DNA from: Alviniconcha marisindica
Taxonomy: Eukaryota; Mollusca; Gastropoda; Provannidae
Direction of reading: 5' to 3'
NCBI GenBank assembly: GCA_018857735.1
Contig: JABMCL010002957.1
Location: forward strand, 1,185,001-1,249,000
Length of the DNA: 64,000 nt
Shown here: piece by piece, positions 10,786 to 62,610 of the stretch
How positions within the stretch are numbered: the first letter of the stretch is position 1
How the letters are laid out: each line of letters opens with the position of its first letter
Notes under the pieces: model-generated
Told to the model about the DNA's origin: nothing
The model's database searches: none
What the model saw: only the letters and a program-made list of their open reading frames with translations
Translations under genes and position numbers: made by a program

Positions 10786-12130
10786 CAATGTACGCCACGG
10801 ACCGTTGCTCGCTCGCCCACCTGCCACCATGACATCACCATCCCACTGAGGTTGACCTTGACCTGTACAACTTTACAAGCCCCTGGCAACACCAATAACA
10901 AAACAGTGATGCATACAACAGTTTTTCTCCCCCTCTCCCACCTCCCCACCCCCTCACCACTCCCCCAACATCCACAATGGACCAGTTTTCAAAATCAATC
11001 GAGCAAGGGAGAGAGGGAGGAGACAAAGGTGTGGTCTGATCAGTAGACAGTGGACATCACAAACACCGTTAACAAGTGAACACAACAGACACTTGATGAA
11101 CAAGGTATGGGAGTGATAACACGTATGACAGGGACAAGACGCCCAAATACAACAGCTGGCAAGTGTTGCTTTCTCCATTTTGTTCTTGATATGTACAACT
11201 GAATATGGACTTCGTTACTAGCACTGCACATGAAGCAATGGACAGTAACAACTCTACAATCTGTTTCCGGTGCTGGTTCTACAATACCTGACTTCCCTGC
11301 TACTAAAACCATCTCACTCATTCCCCCCCACATCCAGTTTAATTTTTATTTCCTTACTTTCACGTTCACTGAGATTCTATACTTTGTGTACTTCAACAAC
11401 GGGAAAAAAAGCGAAAAAACAGTGATGACTGCTAGCGTTCCAAAACAAAATCCAAACGCATGAAAGGTTCAAAAGAATGCTTATTTCATATGACGTAACA
11501 CAACTTGCATATTCTTTCACACACTGGACACAAAGACGTGGCAGCCACAAGCAAATAAGTAGCCTACATTTTGTTTTCACTGTTCAACTGTTGTTTCATT
11601 GTTGTTCTGTCACTTGACAAAGGGGCCTACCCCCAAAATTGACATGTGTTGTGTCGTATTAAGCAAGCATTATTTTTAACTTTTCGCATGTTTGGATAGT
11701 GTATTTTGAGGATCATTCAAGAGGCTGGGCATTCCTGTTCATGAGAAACTTAACAGGGAAAGCCAACATCCACTCTGACAGTCGGTTCTTAAAGGTGTAG
11801 CTGTAGTTGTCTTTGTCTCATGGGGGGGTGGGGGGGGGGGGTCTACAGCTGTAAAACTCTACAACACAACAGTTGCCCTAAGTTTGGTTTGGTTTGCTGA
11901 TGCTGATGTCTATTGCAGAACCTGACTGTAAAGAACAAGTGGACAGCAGAACACTGCATCTTTGGACTGATGAAGAAGGCACAGGAAAAGCTGGGCATAG
12001 GAAGGAAACAGACAGAAAAACTGATGTCAACACAAAGTTTGCAGCACCTGAACATTGTTTCATTCTAGGGTTCTGTGAGCAAAGACTGCCACCTGAGGTC
12101 TCCTCAGTCAACACTACACTTCTGGACCTG
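10786..12130. other. Intergenic, nothing assigned
   Basis: AT-rich unique-looking sequence with no supported exon. A short stretch near 11615 (cttgacaaaggggcctaccc) resembles tails of dispersed retroelements, but this is too weak to assign. Confidence 0.45.
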
Positions 12131-12134
12131 GTGA

Positions 12135-12930
12135 GCACCGTACCATTTGTGGGCTAAGCAAACAGACTGTGGACTTGGTCAGCACAGTACCATTTGCGGG
12201 CTAAGTGAACAGACTGTGGACTTGGTGAGCACAGTACCATTTGCGGGCTAAGTGAACAGACTGTGCCAATTTGAGGTCTCCTCAGTTGATGCTTCCCAAG
12301 GGCTAAATGAACTGTACCATTTGTGGGCTAAGTGAACAGACTGTGGACTTGGTGAGCACAGTACCATTTGCGGGCTAAGTGAACAGACTGTGCCAATTTG
12401 AGGTCTCCTCAGTTGATGCTTCCCAAGGGCTAAATGAACTGTACCATTTGTGGGCTAAGTGGACAGACTGTGCCACTTGAGGACTCCTCAGTTAATGTAG
12501 ACTTCAGTCAATGCTTCTCTAGGGCTAAGTGAACAGACTGTACCAGCTGTGTCCTAAGTGAACAGACTGTACCAGCTGTGCCTTAAGTGAACAGACTGTA
12601 CCATTTGTGAGATAAGTGAACAGACTGTACCAGCTGTGCCCCAAGAGAACAGACTGTACCAGCTGTGCGCTAAGTGAGCATACTGTACCATTTGTGGGCT
12701 AAGTGAACAGACTGTACTATCTGTGTGTTAAGTGAACAGACTGCACCATCTGAGGTCTCCTTGGTCAACACTTCTTGAGGCTAAGTGTACAGACTGATCC
12801 CTCTGTGGGCTAAGTGAACAGACTGTACCATTTGTGGATTAAGTGAACAAACTGAGCCATCTGTGGGCTAAGCGAACATACAGTGCCATCTGTGGGCTAA
12901 GTGAACATACTACTATCTATAATTATGCTA
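12135..12930. repeat. ~22-110 bp nested minisatellite
   Basis: Many copies of ggctaagtgaacagactgta with higher-order repeats including ttgaggtctcctcagttgat. Confidence 0.93.
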
Positions 12931-14408
12931 AGTGATGACATATTGCATGCGTTAAGATCAGATACAGTTCTCAGGAGTTCAGTGACCACATCTTCAGGGT
13001 ATGGTGAACACCACTTTGGGCAAAAGTCACAAAGCACTTGAGAGATCAGGGAACACAGAGTCAAAATCACAGCACCCATCACTTGACAGCTTGGTGAACG
13101 CAACGAACCAGCCAGGAGTAAGTGAACACAACATCACTCGAGAGCCTGGTGAACACAGTGCCTCACCTGAGGACTAAGTGAACACAAGACTACAACATTC
13201 TGAGAGCCTGGCAGTGTAGCCACCTGCTAGCACACTGTTGATGCACAATATCACGGAACATCAGAAGCGACTGCATCACAAGAGGATTGCACAAACCAGT
13301 GTGGAGGGAAACAGGCACCACAAGGAGGTGAACAAGTTCCACTGAAACCAGCGTCACATGGGTGCACATGGGCCACGAGACCTATCAAAGAGACCTCACT
13401 GCCAAGACGTGGGCTGGAATCAAAACGATCAAAGGTGACGCTCAAAGTTTCCCCGCATGGAACAAAGCTTAGATAACTCTAGCTCTTGAGCCACACACTC
13501 TAGCCTCACTGTTCTCCCTTCACCTGGTACTTGGATTTCTCTTCAACTGGTACTTGGATTTCTTTTCTCTCTCTGCTTTTAATTTTTTTGTTTTAATTTT
13601 AAATTGAAACCTTTTTTTCCTTCTGGATGCTTGAACCAAACGCAATTACTACCAGGGTTCCAGTTTCCTGCATGCCCAGGTGCACCTATGGTGTAGAAAT
13701 GGAGAGACATCACAGAGGTGGAAACTGAGCCAGAAAGAAGGCCTGACCACAACAACCAACCTGCTGGGCAGGGAAGGGAAACAACACTGACATCGCCACT
13801 GAGAAAGGAGGAGCAACTTGTGGAAGGAACACCACCTGACAGAAGAAATCCCCAAGTGTTCAGTGAATGGTAGTCAGGTAACGGAGGCTTGTGTGAGAAC
13901 GCACACAACCCTCTCCCACCAACCTCACACCCCTACAAGTGATATTTTTCCTGGGTGAGGATACAGTACGCTAGAACCGCCAACAGCGTAAACCTAACAG
14001 AGGCTGTGTATTTAACAGGTGGCGTGGTATCAGGCTTGCGGCTAATGGTTCATGTGCTTAACGGCTTAAAGCAACAGAACCAAAGTCTATACATGCAGTC
14101 ATCATCTTTGACATGGTGCAAACAAAAATGGAAGCCACATGAAAAAATACAAGTGAACTGAAATGGCCCAAACACACTGGATCTGCATCTCCACACACTG
14201 TTCAAATCAATAAATGAGCCGCACTTCAGACAAAGTATTTTCTGTTCAAAATGCCACTTTGGGAAATCGATTTTGTCCACACACATGTGAAATCAACTGG
14301 AAACATGGGACAAAACATCTTTCAAGGCCTGAATTAGCAATGCAGGTGGTGGATGCTCCGTGACATACAAAGGGACAATTCACGAGAGGGCAAAAATCTC
14401 AAATTTAA

Positions 14409-14451
<43 letters not shown>

Positions 14452-15420
14452 AAGACCGACATCAGCACAAAACCAATAATGAACCATGCATGCATACATA
14501 ACTGCATATTACATGCTAAATGCACATATTCTCACATTCAAACCAGTCACAGCATCAATTTCAAACATGAAGCAACACACACACACTGATATCAATGTGA
14601 AAATTCATACATATGTATATTTTGATTTGTGGACAATAAAACCAGTTGTACTTTCCTCTGATGCTTGGGGCATCCAGCAGAGCTTGACAAAGAAATCTGG
14701 TGAAGTTGGGACGGCAGGAGACTAGTCCAGCTAGATGAACAATATTTGCTCTAAACGTCACAGCTTACTTTTGTTGCATTGATCAGTTCGGATCAGCACC
14801 ATGCCTAATGCAAACTTCTTAAAAAAGCTCACGGCCCATTTTTCTTGTAGGGGTTCACATCCAATCACGTTACAAATACACGTTCAAATGCATCTCATGA
14901 ATACATTATCCATAAGAATTTTTTCAGCGGATTCGCAGAAGAAGAAAAAGAAGAAAATAACAAAGCTGTTCTCACAAAATCTAATCAGCATACAATACTG
15001 TGCATACACGGTAACTCTATACACACTCGTGCACATCACTCAACCAGTGACGGACTTTGCAGGTACTTGCTGCATTGCCAGGCTGGGGGCAGGGGCATTA
15101 GTGGGACCAGAAAAGGTGCAGCTGGGAAAAAGATGGAGCTGCCAGTCTCTGGCCAAGGGGTGATGGGGGCTATGAAGGTCCAATCAGTGTGGAATTTAGG
15201 AGGGGGGGAGGGGGGGGCAGTGGGCAATAAATGGGGCTAAAACAGTGCCAGTGCCATGTAGGTGGGGCTTGAGGAGTGGGTGTGGCAGAAACGGGGAGGC
15301 AGGCAAAGCAGAAACAAGAAATAAAGTGGGTGGGGCTAAAAGCGAGTCTGGATGAGGGGGGGTCAGATGGGTGGAATGTAAGTGGGTGTGGGCTGAGAAA
15401 ATGATGTGGGCAAGGCTTTA
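12931..15420. other. Intergenic, nothing assigned
   Basis: No supported exon. It contains a short (CA)n at 14413-14446 and a G-rich tract at 15196-15220. Confidence 0.45.
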
Positions 15421-15424
15421 ACTT

Positions 15425-15760
15425 ATGTGTGGTTCATGGGAGTGTGGTTGCAGGAAATAAAGTGGGTGTGGCTTAAGGGAACGGGAGGAGGAAATAAAGT
15501 GGGTGTGGCTTAAGGGAACTGGAGGAGGAAATAAAGTGGGTGTGGCTTAAGGGAACTGGAAGAGGAAATAAAGTGGGTGTGGCTTAAGGGAACTGGAAGA
15601 GGAAATAAGGTGCAGTAAACAAAGCAGGTGCTGCTTCCAGCAAGACAGTATGGGGAGGAAGATAAAGTGGGATGGAGCTTATAGGGAACTGGATTTGAGA
15701 GGATAATGAAAGTGGGTGTGGCTTAAGAGGACTGGGGTAGGAACTAATAAAGGTTGCTAA
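15425..15760. repeat. ~37-bp minisatellite
   Basis: Units with aataaagtgggtgtggctta and gggaactggaggag, five clear and several degenerate copies. The AATAAA in each copy is a poor guide to real polyadenylation. Confidence 0.93.
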
Positions 15761-16424
15761 GCATGGTTACAAAAATATGGGTGGAAGAAAAGTGGATGGG
15801 CTAAATGGGTGGACTTTGGGGGGCATGGGTGGGTATGATGGTGGGGTAGGAACCAATAAAGAATGGGGGCTTCAGATAGGAAGAGAATGCCCAAGGGGAG
15901 ATGGGGAAAAGGCAAGACAGGGAATGCCTACAGGTAAGTACAAACGTCAAAGGTGTTATCAAAAGCAGGGAGTACTCGTGGCTGCACAGTCACAAGTACT
16001 TCGGGTAGTCATAGCAACACCACTCAGCCAGGACAGCAGCAAATACGTCATGTCAGAACACCATTATGCACCATCATAACAGCATCAGGTGCATCAGACA
16101 GCACAACTGTACATCTCACAACAGTGTCCCTACCAAATTCATCATGCATCATCTCCAGTGAGTGATAAATATTCCCTTCCTGAATAATGTACATCTAAGA
16201 ACAGGGGAGAGAGAAAGAGGACTAGAACACCAAACTTCCCATTCACCGTGAAGCCTGTAAATGGACAAAATGATGATAATATCAAGTAGTTATTGCGCTA
16301 ACTGTTATTGTGCTAAGGTCAGGAAATTGGGGAACAGCAAGTATGCATGAGATAGGAGATTTTTGAACTGAAAAAAAGAAGAAAAAAGAAAGAAAGAAAA
16401 AAGCATACACATTTTAGGAAACTT

Positions 16425-16660
16425 CTGAATCCTGAAATAACAAACCAAGCATACATGTGATAGGAAACTTCTGAACCATGAAAAAACAAACCAAGCATAC
16501 ATGTGATAGGAAACTTCTGAACCATGAAAAAAAAGAAAAAGCATATGTGTGATAGGAAACTTCTGAATCGTAAAAAAACAAACCAAGTACACATGTGATT
16601 GGATACTTCTGAATCATGAAAAAAATATACCAAGCATACATGTGATAGGAGACCTCCGAA
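16425..16660. repeat. ~45-bp minisatellite
   Basis: Five or more units with aagcatacatgtgataggaa and acttctgaaccatga. Confidence 0.93.
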
Positions 16661-16741
16661 TCATGAGAACAAAAACTAACCCAAAAAAGCTGAACAATAA
16701 AACTAAACAACAAGACCAGCAGGAATACAAGAAATACAGGT

Positions 16742-16805
16742 GCAGAGGATCAAGCCAGTACTTCTCACATGGCAAGCAGGTGCTCTACCAATTAGGACAT
16801 AGGAG
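16742..16805 (-). mobile_element. tRNA-like SINE head
   Basis: The minus strand reads taattggtagagcacctgct and then tactggcttgatcc. These resemble RNA polymerase III A box and a degenerate B box with tRNA-like spacing. A complete cloverleaf is not supported, so it is a SINE or tRNA pseudogene. Confidence 0.55.
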
Positions 16806-16987
16806 TGTGTGTACAGATAATACATCCATAAAAGATACTTTAGTGTCACACACACACACACAACAATGACACCAGTTTGAGTGAAGAAAAAAAGAATGTC
16901 AGCTTTCAGACGGACTAAATTATGGAATAAATCATGATTGTGTTTACAAAACTGTGTAATCACTGACACGCCATTAATAATACAAGG

Positions 16988-16993
16988 TTTATT
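16988..16993 (-). terminator. Candidate polyadenylation signal for the alpha2/delta gene
   Basis: AATAAA on the minus strand, the first I noticed after the stop at 20502, about 3.5 kb downstream. If used, the 3' UTR would include the 40-bp and 48-bp arrays. Weak evidence. Confidence 0.2.
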
Positions 16994-17329
16994 AAGCTGA
17001 CTTTTCTGAATGTGCTTGCAACTGAAAAGGTAGACACATCAGACCAGCATAGCAGGTTATGGAATATCAACCTTATAACATGCACCATGGAACCATCAAT
17101 CTCATAACATTTGCCATGGAACCATCTACCTAGCAAATAGAAACTTTTTATCAAGTTACTTCAATCAAAACCATGATCCTACAGAGTTCAGTCGTTGCCC
17201 GTGATATGGTGGATCTAGATCTTTGCTCCAAATTTTGTAAACACCGGAGTGGACCATTGCTTTTTTAAATGACTTGCGCAACAACTGTGTGATGTTGAAC
17301 ACATACATACATATGCATAAACACACACA

Positions 17330-17385
17330 CACATGCATGCATGCATGCAGAAATGCACACACGCACGCACACACACAGTCTAAAG
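17330..17385. repeat. (CA)n / (CATG)n microsatellite
   Basis: Alternating CA with CATG and CACG blocks; a second similar tract lies at 17640-17680. Confidence 0.85.
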
Positions 17386-17863
17386 TCTATCACAGGACTG
17401 GTCAGGATTGATGCACGGAAGTCATTGCACTGATACCGGTAAAAGTGAGGACACAAGCAGTAACAAACCCAAACTGTTTCTACCGCGCAAGTGGCAAGGT
17501 CATTGCTAATGGCAACTTTCATTCTGTTATGGCTCCCAAAAGCAAAAATAAATGGACCCCCCACTAGCCACCCCCCAAAAAGTCATGGACTTGGGAGGTT
17601 CATGCTCTTGCTAATCACAACGTTCATCCTTCTGTGCGCACGCATGCATGCACGCATGCACACACACACACACACACAATTAAAACAATCACAAACAAAA
17701 AATAAAAAACCCACCACCAAACCTCAGCATCAGTGTCCTGCACCGAGGCATATCCACTGTCAGATTCATACCCTTACGACACTGACGACAGTTTCTGTAT
17801 CAGAGGGGCCGCTGACACAACTGACAATTCCTGGCCAAAGCGGAGCTTGGACTGAGTGTGGGA

Positions 17864-18300
17864 CGCTACACCTACACTTAGCTGTCCCAGGACAGATGCC
17901 AAACACAGTCTGGCTACACCTACACTTAGCTGTCCCAGGACAGATGCCAATCACAGTCTGGCTACACCTACACTTAGCTGTCCCAGGACAGATGCCAATC
18001 ACAGTCTGGCTACACCTACACTTAGCTGTCCCAGGACAGATGCCAATCACAGTCTGGCTACACCTACACTTAGCTGTCCCAGGACAGATGCCAAACACAG
18101 TCTGGCTACACCTACACTTAGCTGTCCCAGGACAGATGCCAAACACAGTCTGGCTACACCTACACTTAGCTGTCCCAGGACAGATGCCAATCACAGTCTG
18201 GCTACACCTACACTTAGCTGTCCCAGGACAGATGCCAAACACAGTCTGGCTACACCTACACTTAGCTGTCCCAGGACAGATGCCAAACACAGTCTGCTCT
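17864..18300. repeat. 48-bp minisatellite, 9 units, open in several frames
   Basis: Nearly identical units with acacctacacttagctgtcc and caggacagatgccaa. The 48-bp length is a multiple of 3, so frames on both strands stay open without selection. Not treated as coding. Confidence 0.95.
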
Positions 18301-18499
18301 GCTAGAGAGTGTGGCAGAGTGTGACTCACATTTCAGTATCTCGCATCTGCTGCAAGAAACACAGAGATGTGGTCAGGAGGCATAGTAGACAGATGACGCA
18401 TTTGGGGCAATGACGATGTCAAACTTCTGATTCACTTCTGGTCCAGGTTGCTGGTGTTAATGGATCAAGCTGTGCTCTGCCTGAGTGAGCTAAGTGCAG

Positions 18500-19795
18500 G
18501 ACCGGCTCACATCATAGTGTAAATAACCCCACATCATACTGCCTGGGCTACAGTATAACTGACCCCACATCATACTGCCTGGGCCATAGTATAAATGACC
18601 CCACATACTGCCTAGGCCGTAGAGTAAATGGCACAACATCATACTGCCTGGGCCATGTGTAAATGACCCCACATGCTGCCTGAGCCACAGCACAAACGAC
18701 CCAACATCAGACTGCCCAGGCCATAGTGTAAATGACCCCACATCCAACTGCCTGTGTCACAGTGTATATAAACAACTGCACATCAAACTGCCTGGGTCAA
18801 AGTGCATGCAAACAACTGCACATCCAACTGCCTGGGTCAAAGTGTATGCAAACGACTGTACATCAAACTGCCTGGGTCATAGTGTATATATAAACAACTG
18901 CACATCAAACTGCCTGGGTCACAGTGTATATAAACAACTGCACATCAAACTGCCTGGGTCACAGTGTATATAAACAACTGCACATCAAACTGCCTGGGTC
19001 ACAGTGTATATAAACAACTGCACATCCAACTGCCTGGGTCACAGTGTATATAAACAACCGCACATCCAACTGCCTGTCACAGTGTATATAAACAACTGCA
19101 CATCCAACTGCCTGGGTCACAGTGTATATAAACAACCGCACATCCCACTGCCTGTCACAGTGTATATAAACAACTGCACATCCAATTGCCTGGGTCACAG
19201 TGTATATAAACAACTGCACATCCAACTGCCTGGGTCACAGTGTATATAAACAACTGCACATCCAACTGCCTGGGTCACAGTGTATATAAACAACTGCACA
19301 TCCAACTGCCTGGGTCACAGTGTATGCAAACAACTGCACACCATACTGCCTGGGTCACAGTGTATGCAAACAACTGCACATCCAACTGCCTGTGTCACAG
19401 TGTATGCAAACAACTGCACACCATACTGCCTGGGTCACAGTATGCAAACAAATGCACGCCAAACTGCCTGGGTCACAGTGTATGCAAACAACTGCACACC
19501 ATACTGCCTGGGTCACAGTATGCAAACAAATGCACGCCAAACTGCCTGGGTCACAGTGTATGCAAACAACTGCACACCATACTGCCTGGGTCACAGTGTA
19601 TGCAAACAACTGCACACCAAACTGCCTGGGTCAAAGTGTATGCAAATGATCGTACATCAAACTGCCTGGGTCACTGTGTATGCAAACAACTGCACATCAA
19701 ACTGCCTGGGTCACAGTGTATGCAAACAACTGCACATCAAACTGCCTGGGTCACAGCTAGTGTATGCAAACAACTGCACATCAAACTGCCTGTCT
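18500..19795. repeat. ~40-bp minisatellite, about 30 units
   Basis: Units with acagtgtatataaacaactg and cacatccaactgcctgggtc, with sub-families (tatataaac versus tatgcaaac; catccaac versus caccatac). It lies just downstream of the alpha2/delta stop, possibly in its 3' UTR. Confidence 0.95.
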
Positions 19796-19907
19796 GATTC
19801 ATTCACACACAGACACAAGATCTCCCCCCCCAAAATCAAGTCAGTCCCATACATCACCACAAAGATCACCATTTCTTTGTCACATACAGCAGTAACTGCC
19901 TGTGTGT

Positions 19908-20210
19908 GGAGGGGGGGGGGGGGGGGGGTATGGGGTGGGGGGGGGGGGGGGGGGGGGCAAAACAAAATGTATCACATCTTTATCTGCTTCTCTCACACAC
20001 ACACAGCAGCCCATCAAGAAGAGGGGTGGGGTTGCAAACGGCTGGGGTGGAGAGGCTGAAGATGATATCATCATGTACAAACAAAAACAAAAAAACATCA
20101 TTTTTCTCTCATAATAGTCCAGGCGATTTCGAGAGGGGTGAAGGGTGGGGTGGAGGAGGGGTAGGGTAGGGTGGGGTGGGGGGTGGGGGGGATGGGGGGG
20201 GGGGTATATT
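19908..20210. repeat. Poly-G / G-run region
   Basis: Runs of 10-20 G at 19911-19957 and more around 20155-20205. On the alpha2/delta strand these are C-runs. Confidence 0.95.
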
Positions 20211-20501
20211 ACAACAGTTGGTCAGGTGTCAGTCCAACGACTCACCACAATGGGCGCAGGGCAATGTACTTTGCACAATGTTGCATGCTTGACCTGCGAC
20301 CTTTAGAGTGGCGCGTGGCGTTGGTCAGTCACACGACTAGCGGTGAAGTCTCAGTAACAGATATGTTTCAGCATCACAGGCTGGAAGATGCGGACTTCCT
20401 CCTGTACGACACTGTGCACCCACAATGCTCTGCGGTGGAATATCAAAGCTTGTCAGCCGGGGGAGTCAGGATCACAGGTGCAAGAGGAATGCTGGGAAAG
20501 A

Positions 20502-59078
<38,577 letters not shown>

Positions 59079-59614
59079 CTGTGAGGTAAATGCCACAGTC
59101 AATGTTTGGGGTTAAATTCAACAATCCAAAAGTCAATATCCTCACACAACTGTTCAAAGAAAGAATCAGCCTATTTGCACAGGCACAGATGCAGCGCTTT
59201 AGAATCATGCACATAAGATCGGCTGGATTCTAATTTTATACTCACAAAATTTCATTTGGATTCTAATTTCATTTTCATAACATTTCATTTATACACACTT
59301 CACAGTCAGAAATACACTTGCCCCATCACCCGACATGGGTACAGAAGTCTCTGGGTAAGTCAAGATCAAAACCACATGCCCGTCAGGCAAGTCTGAACTG
59401 TTCACATACTGCAATGTTTCTCTGAATTGATCAAACTTCTGATGAAAGAGGAAATCACAACAGTGTGAAGGCAATACAATGTAATCACCATTTTCAACTT
59501 TGATCAAACTGCAGAAACAAGGCCAAGTGTGAAACGGAAATAGATTTTTCAGGAAATGTTTGGGGAAAACATCGTGGCCTAGTATTCATTCCTGCAGGCT
59601 AGTGGACATTCATA

Positions 59615-60133
59615 CCCAGTAAACATGCCGGATCCGATCCGGAAGCATTTTGGTTACAGCCAGTTATGGCCGTTACGGCCAACGTGCAGCCAGAATCGGG
59701 CCAGATTGTACATGCCATATCCAACTTCCCGCATCCATTTCAGTTCCGTTTTCCAAAGAAGGCCCAGCTCATACTGGGCAAAACCGACCAGGATCCGATC
59801 TAGATGGCCTGGTCAGAGTTTGGTCAAACACATCTGGTCTGGAAGCAAGCTGGTGTACAGGAATCATCAGGCCCGGTTTCTGGCAGGACGCAACTGGCCC
59901 GCTACCAGTTTCCCACTTTCAGACATGGTTCCGTACTTCCAAAGACGTCCCGGATAATACTGTGCAAAACCAGCCCGGATCTGATTTAGTTCTGGCTGAT
60001 TTCTGTCAGGTTTGGGCCAAACGGATCCGGTCCAGAAGCAAGCCAATGTGCAAGAATCATCCAGCCCACTTCTGGCCAGTTCTTCCCAGCCAATCCGGAC
60101 CGGATGCAAACCAGATCCAGCATGTTTACTGGG
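59615..60133. mobile_element. 519-bp non-autonomous element with terminal inverted repeats
   Basis: The left end cccagtaaacatgccggatc and right end gatccagcatgtttactggg are inverted repeats of about 20 bp with one mismatch. TA flanks both ends, consistent with a TA target duplication. The interior is an imperfect ~215-bp tandem duplication rich in ggatccg motifs. No transposase. Confidence 0.82.
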
Positions 60134-60454
60134 TATTCACCAGCCCAGAGGGCTGACATAAAACATTAAACTTATACAGGGCTGGTTTGGAAGCAAATAA
60201 TTATGCTTAGAAGTCTGGAGACAAATACAATTTTCCTCGTCACTCCATGTCTAGCTGCATAGCTAGAACTTTCAGAGAGAATTGGCTTAAAGCATCTTTT
60301 TGTCAGCCATTTCCTGCCATCTTCGGAAGAAGGATGCAGAAAGATAGTGGGCATCAGAAAAACAATCAGGAACAAAAAAAAGTAATCAGACTGTTGTCTT
60401 AATAATAATCATATTAACTGAAGAGGATTTACTGATTTACCCCCTGGAAGGTGT

Positions 60455-60735
60455 AGGGGGGGGGGGGGGGGGGGGGGGTGGAAGGGGGGCAAAGCGCTTT
60501 ACAATGACAACAGAACAAGAATGAAAACAAGATGGCATAACAGATTACAGGGAATGAGAACAATGTACGGTGCATGATAGTGTGGATGTCAATGGAGCTG
60601 TACCTGAGTTTAGTTGGACTGGAAGCATTACTCTTGAAAAAGATGTGTTTTGAGAGCCTGTCTGAGTCAATGCCCACTTGTATAGCGCAGTCTAACTCTA
60701 TGTAGGCAGCCACATGCTCATCGCGCTTTAATGTA
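60455..60735. repeat. Poly-G followed by a short unclassified repeat
   Basis: Poly-G (60457-60478), then aaagcgctttacaatgacaa. The minus strand of 60500-60720 has an open frame (AAYIELDCAIQVGIDSD) that I do not recognise, with gcgc/ttgtaaagcgcttt motifs typical of dispersed repeats. Confidence 0.5.
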
Positions 60736-61009
60736 CGAGGGGACTTTACCGAGCGACTATGATTATATCACAGACTGTGGAGCCAATTCCCCAACATTTT
60801 GTCTGCTTGCAGATGACACAAAGAGAGTGAAAATGTCAGAAGATGAGCAAAGCTGATGAGAAGTATGCAGCGATTCTGACAGATCTCTGGGATCACCATC
60901 AGAAAGGGAACAATGACAGAGATGAGACTGTGTACAGAATTCAGCCTGATAAATGTGTACAGTCCATGTGAAGCTCTTTTTCCCCTGCCTTCACAGACCC
61001 ATCACTCGT

Positions 61010-61395
61010 TTTCTACGATTTAAAGTTTAATGTCTGTCTCGCTGTTCAGTCTAGTCACAGACCCACCACTAAAGTTCTACCCTTTAACAGCTTTCTTGTC
61101 ATCCAGTCTGGTACAAGACCCACCACTAAAGTTCTACTCTTTAACGGCTTTCTTGTCATCCAGTCTGGTCACAGACCCACCACTAAAGTTCTACTCTTTA
61201 ACGGCTTTCTTGCCATCCAGTCTGGTATAAGACCCACCACTAAAGTTCTAACTCTTTAATGTCCCCCTTTTCTTTTGTTTTTATCCAGTCTGGTCACAGA
61301 CCCACCACTAAAGTTCTACTCTTTAACAGCTTTCTTGCCATCCAGTCTGGTCACAGACCCACCACTAAAGTTCTACTCTTTAACAGCTTTCTCTA
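61010..61395. repeat. ~57-bp minisatellite
   Basis: Six units of cagacccaccactaaagttc, tactctttaacggctttctt and gccatccagtctggt. Confidence 0.95.
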
Positions 61396-62159
61396 TCACT
61401 GTTCAATTGCCTTCCTTCACCTTTAAACCTTTACAGTGAAAACCCCACATTTCTATCAAACAAAAAGGTTAAAACTGCACAAGTGAAGTTTTGTGAAAAG
61501 CCTTAAAGCATGCATCGGGTACAGAGTGGCAGTGATCAGAGCTGTGTGTGTCCAACATGTGTATTCTCTCAGCAAAGCACTCAAGTTCTTAACTGAAAAC
61601 AACAACTAAAAGTTAATAACAATCCAAACAAAAATTCACACAACAAGTGAAACCTAACCTTGCTATATGTTACATACAGCACAACTGCAAAACAAAAATA
61701 TCCGATTAATCTGCAGGAGAAAAGGGTGCGCAGCAAGGAAACTGCTGGACGTGAAAGTATGCTTGTGAAGAGAAAAACAACTAGGCTGTACAACAGCTGA
61801 CACTGGGTCTATCTGTTCACATCTCATATTAGCGTCGGCCACTGAAGCCTGCAGATCACGGAAGTCCAGTTCTGAAATAATGCCCTGGCAAAGAAGCGCA
61901 CTGTTGGACCCCATGTCTATGGCAGCAAGGAGCTGGCCTTGTCATCAGTGCGCTACATCCTCACTGCCACCAGCATCAATAGAAACAGTAAATGTCTGTG
62001 CTGGTCACATGCAGCAGAACTCGATGAGGACAAAGCGTCCAGAGAAACCAAAATTGCTACAGTTTCCTAAAAGAAATTTGTCTTAGAGAGAAGAGTAAGT
62101 TTTAGTTCTGGGATTATAACGTGAGGTCAACCACACAACCATGACCCCAGGATGAAGAG

Positions 62160-62223
62160 AACACACACACACTCACACACACACACACACACCACACGCA
62201 CACACACACACACACACCACACA

Positions 62224-62257
<34 letters not shown>

Positions 62258-62303
62258 ACACACACACCACACCACACACACACATGCGCACACACACACA
62301 CAC

Positions 62304-62335
<32 letters not shown>

Positions 62336-62339
62336 ACAC

Positions 62340-62380
<41 letters not shown>

Positions 62381-62467
62381 ACAACACACACCACAAGCCA
62401 CACACACACACACACACACACAACACACACACACACACTACACACACACACACACACACACACACAC

Positions 62468-62528
<61 letters not shown>

Positions 62529-62542
62529 ACACACACACACAC

Positions 62543-62608
<66 letters not shown>
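62160..62608. repeat. Long (CA)n with CCA interruptions
   Basis: About 450 bp of CA repeat following an R2 repeat copy. Confidence 0.97.

Positions 62609-62610
<2 letters not shown>

Noticed and set aside
17491..18329. 277-codon and 187-codon frames on both strands
   Set aside because: They run over a 48-bp tandem repeat whose length is a multiple of 3. Openness on both strands is a by-product of periodicity.
61663..61914. Minus frame DFRDLQASVADANM considered as an upstream alpha2/delta exon
   Set aside because: It has an AG before it but no suitable donor phase, and no resemblance to the end of a VWA domain.
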